DNA of 64,000 bases from Portunus trituberculatus (lineage: Eukaryota; Arthropoda; Malacostraca; Decapoda; Portunidae), in NCBI RefSeq assembly GCF_017591435.1, contig NC_059258.1, positions 8,276,427-8,340,426 on the forward strand. Direction: 5' to 3'. Position 1 is the first letter of the stretch, and each line of letters opens with the position of its first letter. The position numbers and the translations under genes were made by a program. The notes under the pieces are model-generated. The model was not told the DNA's origin. It saw only the letters and a program-made list of their open reading frames with translations, and searched no databases. Positions 56,109-64,000 of this stretch are shown here, in pieces.

Positions 56109-56608
56109 NNNNNNNNNNNNNNNNNNNNNNNNNNNNNNNNNNNNNNNNNNNNNNNNNNNNNNNNNNNNNNNNNNNNNNNNNNNNNNNNNNNNNNNNNNNN
56201 NNNNNNNNNNNNNNNNNNNNNNNNNNNNNNNNNNNNNNNNNNNNNNNNNNNNNNNNNNNNNNNNNNNNNNNNNNNNNNNNNNNNNNNNNNNNNNNNNNNN
56301 NNNNNNNNNNNNNNNNNNNNNNNNNNNNNNNNNNNNNNNNNNNNNNNNNNNNNNNNNNNNNNNNNNNNNNNNNNNNNNNNNNNNNNNNNNNNNNNNNNNN
56401 NNNNNNNNNNNNNNNNNNNNNNNNNNNNNNNNNNNNNNNNNNNNNNNNNNNNNNNNNNNNNNNNNNNNNNNNNNNNNNNNNNNNNNNNNNNNNNNNNNNN
56501 NNNNNNNNNNNNNNNNNNNNNNNNNNNNNNNNNNNNNNNNNNNNNNNNNNNNNNNNNNNNNNNNNNNNNNNNNNNNNNNNNNNNNNNNNNNNNNNNNNNN
56601 NNNNNNNN
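56109..56608. other. Assembly gap, 500 N, where element orientation flips
   Basis: Left contig reads D3 on the minus strand, right contig reads A5 on the plus strand. No sequence spans the flip. Confidence 0.99.
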
Positions 56609-56634
56609 ACACACACACACACACACACACACAC
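56609..56634. repeat. (AC)n microsatellite before A5
   Basis: 26 bases of AC at the contig start, ending flush with GAGACGCGGTGGAGG, the 5' end of A5; its true length is cut by the gap. Confidence 0.97.
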
Positions 56635-56772
56635 GAGACGCGGTGGAGGAAGCACGCAATACCGTCACTCCTGAGAATCAGCTGATCTTCACTACCTTTG
56701 TTTGGGTTTGCAGTGGCCTGGGCAAAAAGTGTGGACTCATTTTTTATTTCATGAATACAGTGTTAAATAATA

Positions 56773-57620
56773 ATGAGTGAGAAAGAGATTGCATCTAAAT
56801 GCAGGTATGTGACAAGGGAAAGAATGAAAGCTGATGATGACAATGTTGGTGAGGGAGGAGGAGAATTTGAAGGCTTTGATAAGGCGCAAACTTCACTGTT
56901 GATAGAGTCTTAACTATCGAACGTAAATTAGATAAATTGATAAAGGAGAGTATGGGAATGAAAAGAATGAAGAACAGGATAAAGAGCTCCAGAAATTGAA
57001 AGAAAGGATAAAAAGAGTGGAAGAAAACGAAACTAGGCTAAAAAACCGAAAATGAAGAATAAAAGTTCAAATAGCGAACTACAAGAAATTGATGGAAGAA
57101 GGACTCGGTAAAGGAGAAAGAAAAGAGAAGCTAAAAAGATCTAGTTAACAAAGAAGAAGAAAGAGTACAAGATGTGATTAAAAAGAAGTACAAGCATGGA
57201 GAATCCAAGATAAGAAAGACAAGGAATCATTTCAAGAAGTATTTCAAGAACAGTTAAAAGAAAGAGATGAAAATATGACAAGCAAAATGATAGGAGTCCT
57301 CAAGAAAAAGAAAATTTAGTAAGAAAATTGTGGAAAAAAGAAGTGTAATTATTTTTTAAAGAAAAAAATTTTAAATATATAGACCAAGAAGGGAAAAAGA
57401 CGAAATGAAATCAGTAAAAGACCTACTAAAACACCTGAATGACGAGGATAGACAGAACTTAGAAGAGGAAGTAGAAGAAATCCATAGAATGGGACCATAT
57501 CAAGAAGGAACAGTGAGACCAATTAAGATATTACTAAAATCACAAGCAGCAGTCAGAAGTAGTACTATATAGAAGGAAAAAAATTGGTAGGAGAAACTCA
57601 GAGAAACAGAAGGTTGCATA
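56773..57620 (+). pseudogene. A5 ORF1 protein, decayed
   Basis: Start MSEKEIASKCRYVTRERM at 56773; first stop after about 46 codons. Further fragments in other frames: KELQKLKERIKRVEENE-like coiled coil (56985-57060), a RSVIIFGL-like segment near 57340 and EEIHRMGPYQEG with RPIKILLKSQAAVRS (57475-57565). The layout, coiled coil then basic RPIKxxLKSQ domain, matches ORF1 of E and D. Many stops and frameshifts. Confidence 0.7.
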
Positions 57621-57830
57621 AGATGGGCCGGCAAGATTAGGAGAAGGAGTGACCATGTAATATTAGAAATGGATATAGAAGAAGGAAAGGAAGATAGAGA
57701 TGAATCATAAAAAGGAGACCGATTAAATTACAGAAAGGCTGATATTGAGAATCTCAAGAACTATTTTAAAAACGTAAACTGGGAGGAGATAGAAAACTCA
57801 TTAACGGTTCAAGAGAAATATAACTTATTT

Positions 57831-58121
57831 TTGAAAATATACAAAACTGGGGTCAGGGAATATGTCCCGAAATATAGACCTAAAGAAAAAGAAAAGAAAG
57901 ATTGCTTTAATGCAAGATGTGCTAGGGCAAAGGAGAAACGAGATGTAGCATGGAAAAGGTGGAGAAGAAACAGAAATCCAGAAAATAAGGAAAACTTCAA
58001 AACAGCAAGAAATGAATATGCTAAGGTGAGAAAGGAAGAAGAAAGGAACTATGAAAAGGACATTGTCAAAAAATGTAAGAAACAACCAAAATTGTTCTAC
58101 AGATTCATAAATGAAAAATAA
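57831..58121 (+). pseudogene. A5 EN-RT linker
   Basis: 96 codons with the same content as in A1; the frameshift stop after RFINEK (58118-58121) is present here too, on a copy in the opposite orientation. Confidence 0.8.
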
Positions 58122-58162
58122 GACAAAAAGAAACAATAGAAAGGTTTAAAGGAGAAAACGGA

Positions 58163-58957
58163 ATGGTGGAATACCCAAAAAGCATGGCAGAACTGTTGAA
58201 TAGTAAATTTCATGAAGTCTTTACTAAGGAATCCAAATTTGAAAGACCACAGGGTAATAGAGAGACTATCTATATGAAAGAGATTAAAGTAACCAAGCTT
58301 GAAATAAAAAAGTTGATGACGGAACTAGATGAGGAAAAGGCAATGGGACCGGATGAAGTCTCAGGCAGAATACTGAAAGAATGTAGGGAAGAACTAGCAA
58401 GTCCTATATACAACATCATAAAATGCTCAACTGAAAATGGAACAGTGCCAGTGGAGTGGAAAAGAGCTGAGGTGGTTCCCATATATAAGAGCAGAAGGAA
58501 GGAAGAACCTTTAAATTACAGACCGGTATCACTAACTAGAGTAATATGCAAGATGAGTGAAAAAGTAATAAAGAAGCAATGGATTGAATTTCTTGAAGAC
58601 AACAAAATATTATCAAATAGCCAATTTGGTTTTAGAAAAGGTCGGTCATGTGTAACAAATTTATTGAGTTTCTACTCTAGAATAGTTGATAAAGTACAAG
58701 AGAGAGAGGGATGGGTTGACTGTATTTATTTAGATCTAAAAAATGCGTTTGATAAAGTGCCACATGAAAGATTACTATGGAAGTTAGAGGAGAAGGGTGG
58801 CTTAAAAGGAAGCACATTGAGATGGACGAAGAATTACTTAAGGGGGAGAGAAATAAGAACGATAGTTAAAGATATGAAGTCCAAGTGGAGAACAGTAGAC
58901 AGCGGAGTGCCACAGGGGTCCGTATTGGCGCCAATACTTTTTCTCGTATATATATAA
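58163..58957 (+). pseudogene. A5 reverse transcriptase, fingers and palm
   Basis: 264 codons, the longest A-family RT frame: KAMGPDEVSGRILKEC, VEWKRAEVVPIYKSRR, SQFGFRKGRSCVTNLL, GWVDCIYLDLKNAFDKVP and GVPQGSVLAPILFLVYI. It ends at the long (TA)n run; the frame resumes at 58950 with INDMPEGLNSYINLF and FAND (58996-59007). Confidence 0.88.
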
Positions 58958-59289
58958 ATGACATGCCAGAGGGACTGAACAGCTACATAAATCTGTTTGC
59001 AAACGATGCGAAACTGTGCAGAGTCATTAAACAAAAAGAGGATTGTGAAATACTACAGGAAGACTTAAACAAGATCTGGAAATGGAGCAAAAAATGGGAG
59101 ATGGAATTCAATGTGGACAAAAGCCATGTCATGGAAATGGGAGAAAGTGAAAGACGACCAGTGGGAATCTATAAGATGGGAGATGGAGTAGAACTAGAAA
59201 AAGTAAAAAAGGAAAAGGACTTGGTAGTGACAATGGAAGAAAAAAATCAACCGGTAAGCCATATTGATAGAATTTTCAGAGACGTATAA
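58885..59289 (+). pseudogene. A5 reverse transcriptase, catalytic box and thumb
   Basis: INDMPEG, FANDAKLC, EEDCEILQEDLNKI-type text, MEFNVDKSHVMEMGESERRP and the end DRIFRDV. The upstream start at 58885 is a shadow of the palm in another frame; real coding begins about 58950. Confidence 0.82.
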
Positions 59290-59394
59290 TTTGCTAAGGA
59301 ATATTGGAGTAGCATTTCACTATATGGACAAGGAAATGATGAAGAAATTGATAAGTACTAAAATAAGACCTAGATTGGAATATGCAGGAGTTGT

Positions 59395-59823
59395 GTGGAC
59401 TCCCACAAAAAGAAACACATAAGAAAATTAGAGAGACTACAAAAAATGGCTACAAGAATGGTTCCAGAATTTAAAGGGATGACATATGAGGAGAGACTAA
59501 AGGCTATGGATCTACCAACCTTGGAGCAGAGAAGAGAGAGAGGGGATCTGATACAAGTTTATGAATTGATTAACGAAATGAATGAAGTGGATAATGAGAA
59601 ACTGATCCTGAGAGAAGAATATGACTTTAGAAGCACAAGATCGCATAGGAAGAAACTAACGAAGAGACAATGTCTGAGAGATGTTAAAAAATTTTGTTTC
59701 CCGCAAAGATGTGTTAAGACTTGGAACAGTTTGAGTGAGAAAGTGGTGTCAGCAAAGAGTGTACATAGTTTTAAAGAAAAATTGGATAAGTGTAGATATG
59801 GAGACAGGACCACACGAGCATAA
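59395..59823 (+). pseudogene. A5 C-terminal domain
   Basis: 142 codons, uninterrupted to its natural stop: HIRKLERLQKMATRMVPEF, MTYEERLKAMDLPTLEQRRE, RDVKKFCFPQRCVKTWNSL and KCRYGDRTTRA. The best-preserved version of this domain in family A. Confidence 0.85.
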
Positions 59824-59855
59824 ATCCCAGGACCTGTAAAACTACAACTAGGTAA

Positions 59856-59857
<2 letters not shown>

Positions 59858-59924
<67 letters not shown>
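59858..59924. repeat. (AC)n microsatellite between A5 and D4
   Basis: AC run between the AGGTAAAT tail of A5 and GGTTAATGTGGTGC of D4; mirror image of 8593-8663. Confidence 0.98.
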
Positions 59925-59927
<3 letters not shown>

Positions 59928-59931
59928 TAAT

Positions 59932-60231
59932 GTGGTGCAGGAGGAGGGAAAAGACCTAGTACAAGAAATAGAGGACTTCCATAGAATTGGAAAGTTCACA
60001 AGAGAAGGTATGAGGCCAATAAAAATCAAACTTAAGTCACAAAAGGATGTAGATGAATTGGTGGAGAAGTCATGGAGGCTAGCCCAGCAGGAAACAACAA
60101 GGAAGATTTGGTTGAGAAGAGATCTCGGTGAAAAGGAAAGAGAAATGTTAAATGAGTTGAGAAAGGAGGCTTTGAAAAAAATGAAGAGAGGACAGAAGAG
60201 GAGAAGAAAGAGTTTTTCTGGAGAATCTTAG
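59932..60231 (+). pseudogene. D4 ORF1 C-terminal fragment
   Basis: 99 codons identical to D1, including the frame-shifted C-terminus (KMKRGQKRRRKSF), so D1 and D4 share this indel while D2 has a different length of the A run. Confidence 0.75.
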
Positions 60232-60289
60232 ATATGAGACTGAGGAAGTGGTTCATAACCCAGAAAAGTACAGTAAGAAAGGACTAAAG

Positions 60290-61149
60290 AAACTTACGTA
60301 TGAGCGGAATGTAATGTATTCCAACATAAATGGAGTGATATCGGGATTTTAGAACTCAACGATTACTTGAGGGACAAGAACCCAGATATTGTGGGTCTTA
60401 CTGAAACAAAACTGAGAGAGGGAGAAGACCTGATGATGGTTGGAGAAGGAAATATAATGTTTGGAAAAGAAATAGAGTAGGTAAGATGGGAGGAGGAGTG
60501 ATGTTGCTGATTAAAAAAGATATAAAGGTGGATCAAGTGAAAGAAGGTATGGGAAAGGCAGAAGTGCTAAAGATCAGAGCAGAAACTAATGAAGGAAAAA
60601 GAGGCACTACATAGTGGTGTACGTACCACCTAAGACAAATGCATGGTCAGTACAGGAATATGAAGAAATGATAAGTGATACAGGAACATGTCTGGAAGAA
60701 ATGTTGGGTGGCTGTGAACGAACTATAATGATGGGAGATTTTAATTGTAAAGAGGTGTGTTGGGAGGACTGGTCAATGGAAGGATCAGAGACAACATGGG
60801 AAATACACTATTGACACTGGCAATGGAAAATGTGTTAACTCAGTGGGTCAAAGAAGATACTAGGTTTGGAGGAGAGGGAGCATCGTCAAGACTGGACTTG
60901 GTCTTTAGTACAGAGCCAATGGTCATTGAGGAGATGAGGGTGGAGTGCCCTTTAGCAAAGAGTGATCATGCAGTTTTGGAGTTCAAGGTGATAGATGAAG
61001 AGAAATCTAGAAGAAATGAAGAATATAAAGTGGGAAGATGGAATTATGCCAAGACAGATTTTGGAAACCTAAAGAAATTCTTTCAAGAGACAAATTGGAT
61101 GAAATTCAAGAGTGCTAAGGAGCAAATGAAAAGTGGAAGGAATTTATAA
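60290..61149 (+). pseudogene. D4 endonuclease, frameshifted
   Basis: Readable text: an ETKLREGED-like stretch near 60405, GGGVMLLIKKD near 60495, VYVPPKTNAW (60614), MMGDFNCKEVCWED (about 60730) and, from 60757, SSRLDLVFSTEPM and CPLAKSDHAVLEFKV. Ends in the linker at a short deletion near 61125. Catalytic residues all present. Confidence 0.83.
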
Positions 61150-61495
61150 AATATACAAAGAAGGTGAGAAAAATTTGTACCAATAAGACAACATAGAGAA
61201 GTTGGAAAGCAGGACTGGTTTAACGATAGATGTGAAAAGGCTAGAACAAGAAAAGAGGATGCATGGAAGAGGTGGAGAAGGAAAAGACGGATTAAGCAGT
61301 GGGAAAGTTACAAAAGAGCAAGAAATGAATATGTGTTGATTAGAAGAGAAGAAAGAAAGAAACAAGAAAAGGATATAATTGATAAATGTAAAGACCAACC
61401 AAGGCTTTTTACAGACATGTGAACAACAACATCAAAAATAGAGAAAGTATTGAAAGTTTAGAAGTAAATGGAGTATGCAGTGAAGATCCCAGGAA

Positions 61496-62534
61496 ATGGC
61501 AGAGGCTATGAATGGATGCTTTCGGAAGGTATTCACAAAGGAGACTGCTTTTGACAAACCACTGGTAATGGAACAGAAAGGGATTATGAAGGAGTTTCAA
61601 GTAACTGTGGAGGAGATCAAGAATATGATGGGGAGTTTAGAAGTGAGAAAAGCTGTGGGACCTGATGGGGTATCAGGATGGATTTTAAGAGAATGCAGGG
61701 AGCAACTGGCAGAAAAAGTTTGTGAAGTAATTGATGCCTCATTAAGGGAAGGTGTAGTGCCCCAAGACTGGAAAAGAGCTAACATTGTCCCAGTCTATAA
61801 ATCAGGTAACAAGAGAGACCCATTGAACTATAGACCAGTGTCACTTACAAGTGTGGTAGCTAAGATGTGTGAGAGGGTGGTGAAGAATAGATGGACAGAC
61901 TTCTTGGAGAAAATGACATACTTTGTGAGTGTCAATTTGGTTTTAGAAAAGGGCGTTCATGCACGACAAACCTGATATGTTACTATTCGAGGGTGATAGA
62001 TGTAATACAGGAAAGAGATGGTTGGGCTGATGGAATATATCTGGATTTAAAAAAGGCCTTTGATAAGGTACCACACCGGAGACTGATCTGGAAACTTGAA
62101 ATGGTAGGAGGAGTGCATGGCAGTTTACTAAAATGGATGGAAGACTTTTGGTAGGAAGAGAAATGAGAACAATAATTAAGGACAGAACATCAGAATGGGG
62201 CTTGGTGGAGAGTGGAGTTCCACAGGGATCAGTGTTGGCACCAGTAATGTTTGCGGTCTACATAAATGACATGGTGGATGGGGTGTCCAGTTATGTGAGC
62301 CTATTTGCAGACGATGCAAAATTGTTAAGAAAAGTGAGATGTGACAAAGATTGCGAACTACTCCAGGAAGACTTGGACAGAATATGGAAATGGAGCTGTA
62401 CATGGCAAATGGAGTTCAACACGACAAAATGCAAGAAAATAGAGTTTGGCAAGAGTGAAAGAAGAATCAGGAGTATGTACAAGATAGGAAATGAAGACAT
62501 AAAACCAGTCATGAAGAAAAAGACCTTGGGGTGA
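61496..62534 (+). pseudogene. D4 reverse transcriptase, catalytic site intact, frameshifted
   Basis: 61496-61975 (VRKAVGPDGVSGWILREC, QDWKRANIVPVYKSGN, DPLNYRPVSLTSVV), 61891-62154 (CQFGFRKGRSCTTNL, YLDLKKAFDKVPHRRL), 62133-62534 (GVPQGSVLAPVMFAVYIND, LFADDAKLL with FADD at 62304-62315, MEFNTTKCKKIEFG). Breaks near 61925 and 62150. Confidence 0.9.
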
Positions 62535-63114
62535 CAATTACCAATGACCTATCGCCAGAGAGACATATAAACAAAATAATTGGAGAAGTATTGAACTTAT
62601 TGAGGAACATAAGAGTGGCGTTCGTATATTTAGATGAAGAAATGATGAAGAAAATAATTACTGCAATGATAAGACCGAGGCTTGAATATGCAACAATACA
62701 GTGGGCTCCGAACTTAAAGAAACACATAAGGAAACTAGAGAAAGTACAGAGGGCTGCAACAAAATGGTGCCTGACTTAAGAGATTTGACTTATGAAGACA
62801 GACTGAAAAGAATGCAACTTCCGACCCTGGAAAACAGAAGAGAAAGGGGAGACCTGATAGCAATATACAGAGTGATGATTGGCATGGAAAAATGGATAGG
62901 GAAGATCTGTGTATGTGGAATGAAAGAATGTCGAGAGGGCATGGGAAAAACTAAAATGGCCACTTATAGGAGAGATGTGAAAAATATAGCTTCCTCATAG
63001 AAGGGTGGAAGCATGGAATAGTTTAGACGTGGAAGTGGTCAACGCAAGGAATATTCATGATTTTAAGAAAAAGCTGGACATTAATAGATATGGAGACGGG
63101 ACAACACGAGCATA
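62531..63114 (+). pseudogene. D4 C-terminal domain
   Basis: 62531-62779: SPERHINKIIGEVLNLLRNI and RPRLEYATIQWAPNLKKHI; 62701-63000: LTYEDRLKRMQLPTLENRRE and RMVIGMEKW-like text; a missing base near 62990 then shifts RRVEAWNSL and the terminal RYGDGTTRA. Confidence 0.8.
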
Positions 63115-63158
63115 GCTCTTTTCCCGTATGTTACAATTAGGTAAATACAATTAGGTAA

Positions 63159-63160
<2 letters not shown>

Positions 63161-63213
<53 letters not shown>
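63161..63213. repeat. (AC)n microsatellite between D4 and E6
   Basis: 53 bases of AC; mirror of 53823-53867. Confidence 0.98.
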
Positions 63214-63214
<1 letters not shown>

Positions 63215-64000
63215 CGTCCCCGTCGCTGAGAGAGGACGGCTCGTCTCCGGCTGCGGACGGGAAGAAGGAAAATACCTATGGTGTTACAGGGCCCGCGTAA
63301 CTCTAAGTTAGTGTCCTGTTAATGTCCTACTGTCTCTTAGTGTTGAAAGTGAAGGATATGGAGAGTGATCCCTGAGAGGAGAGCGTGGGCGGTGATTGTT
63401 CTGGCCGTAATCAGCTGACGATAACAAAAATGGTGTCTACACAAACAAGAGACTTTGAAGGTTTTATTACTACGCCAAAAGGACTGGAGAAACTTGATAT
63501 GGATGCAAGAATCCAGGCACTGGAAAGTAAATTCTAAACATTTTGTCCATAGAAGAAAAACTGGATAGAGTTTTAGCCGAGAATGATTCGTTCAAAAAAG
63601 AGATCTATTTGTTAACGTTAGCGAATAAAGAGCTATTGAAGGAAAAAGTAGAGATGGAGAAAGAAACCAACAAATAAGGAAACAATGTGAAGAGATGAAG
63701 GCTAAACTCATGGAAATGGAGATAAAAATATCAGAAGGAACTTGTGGAAGGAGGAATGCCTTAATCTAATTGATACCAGGATGAAAGAAGTGAACCATGA
63801 ACATCAGCAGGTACAAAGGTCATTTAGGGAGATAGTAAAAAAGCAGGAAGAGGAAAATAAAGGGATTACGCAGAGGGAAATGGTAAAGGCACTAAAGGAA
63901 AATGAGTATGTGGTGAGAGATATTGCTGAAAAGAAAAAATGTGTGATCATAATAGGATTGCAGGAGGAAACTAACAGGAACTGGCAGGACAGGAGGGATA
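63214..64000 (+). mobile_element. E6: 5' part of a family E LINE, cut by the window edge
   Basis: Starts GCGTCCCCGTCGCTGAGAGA flush with (AC)n, leader to 63429, then ORF1. Follows D4 exactly as E5 follows D3. Confidence 0.92.
63430..64000 (+). pseudogene. E6 ORF1 protein, frameshifted
   Basis: Start MVSTQTRDFEGFITTPKG at 63430. A missing C in TTCTAAACA near 63536 gives an early stop; further deletions near 63665 and 63743. Coiled-coil text and, near the window edge, CVIIIGLQEETNRNWQ are clear. Confidence 0.82.

Larger units (their letters stand above)
56635..59857 (+). mobile_element. A5: family A LINE with its own 5' end but deleted endonuclease
   Basis: The only A copy not fused to B. It has a 138-base leader, a decayed ORF1, then jumps near 57645 from ORF1 to the SDH end of EN (ggagaaggagtgaccatg), so roughly 0.7 kb of EN is missing. 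Linker, RT and C-terminal domain follow, then a single ACTAGGTAAATACA unit and (AC)n. FAND is present as in the other A copies. Confidence 0.9.
59925..63160 (+). mobile_element. D4: family D LINE, complete apart from the missing ORF1 N-terminus
   Basis: 3.24 kb, the most complete D: ORF1 end, EN, linker, RT with FADD, C-terminal domain, two ATTAGGTAAATACA units, (AC)n. Begins at GGTTAATGTGGTGCAGG, the same base as D1 and D2. Confidence 0.92.

Noticed and set aside
56635..56772. Candidate host exon upstream of A5 (text with a plausible splice acceptor TTTGCAG)
   Set aside because: Starts flush with (AC)n like other LINE 5' ends and leads into an ORF1 start; no second exon or conserved protein seen.
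615..63213. Regularly spaced direct repeats, considered as a CRISPR array
   Set aside because: The repeats are dinucleotide tracts kilobases apart between LINEs; no short spacer structure, and the setting is eukaryotic.
1..64000. Search for a multi-gene accessory system such as defence, biosynthetic or toxin modules
   Set aside because: Only retrotransposon proteins (ORF1, EN, RT, gag, protease, integrase, RNase H) are recognisable on either strand.

Overview
The window looks like eukaryotic, repeat-only DNA, probably from an arthropod and most likely a decapod crustacean. That is inferred from the element types and the very long (AC)n tracts, not from any host gene; I find no host gene, tRNA, rRNA or CRISPR. 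Nearly every base lies in a retrotransposon. From 1 to 56108 the LINEs read on the minus strand; from 56609 to the end they read on the plus strand.

Four related LINE (non-LTR retrotransposon) families, which I name A, B, D and E, make up the array. Where complete they encode a coiled-coil ORF1 protein, an apurinic-type endonuclease (EN), a reverse transcriptase (RT) and a C-terminal tail ending in a motif like RYGDxTTRA. A and D end in short repeats (xTTAGGTAAATAC-like) that run into (AC)n; E reaches (AC)n through a shorter ATACACAAATACA-type end. A CR1/L2-type superfamily is my best guess. In element orientation they recur in one fixed order, E-(AC)n-B-A-(AC)n-D-(AC)n-E, with the same junctions each time. 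From right to left on the minus strand: D3, E5, gap, unknown 48-49.6 kb block, E4, B5, A4, E3, B4, gap, E2, B3, A3, gap, E1, B2, A2, D2, B1, A1, D1. On the plus strand: A5, D4, E6. This is a higher-order tandem array built from retrotransposon pieces. Every B copy also carries the same 0.58-0.59 kb insertion of a fifth, poly(A)-tailed LINE 3' end. The segment 6394-14370 is a tandem duplicate of the segment starting at 6393 and running left.

The outlier is a nearly 6.1 kb LTR retrotransposon at 20041-26104 inserted into B3, with a 5-bp target duplication (TACAT) and LTRs that differ by a single indel on inspection. It reads on the minus strand as gag, protease, integrase, RT, RNase H. Its proteins look Ty3/gypsy-like, but integrase precedes RT as in Ty1/copia, the arrangement known from the Gmr1 group. 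This and the LINE higher-order array are the two observations most worth following up.

Almost all reading frames are broken. Some lesions are shared by all copies of a family (FAND instead of FADD in every A; two stops in the EN of B; a stop and FADN in E1-E3), which points to copying as DNA after inactivation. Others are copy-specific one- or two-base indels in homopolymers and dinucleotide runs, which look like long-read consensus errors. Five gaps of exactly 500 N are scaffolding placeholders; the strand switch at 56109-56608 and the order across gaps are therefore uncertain.
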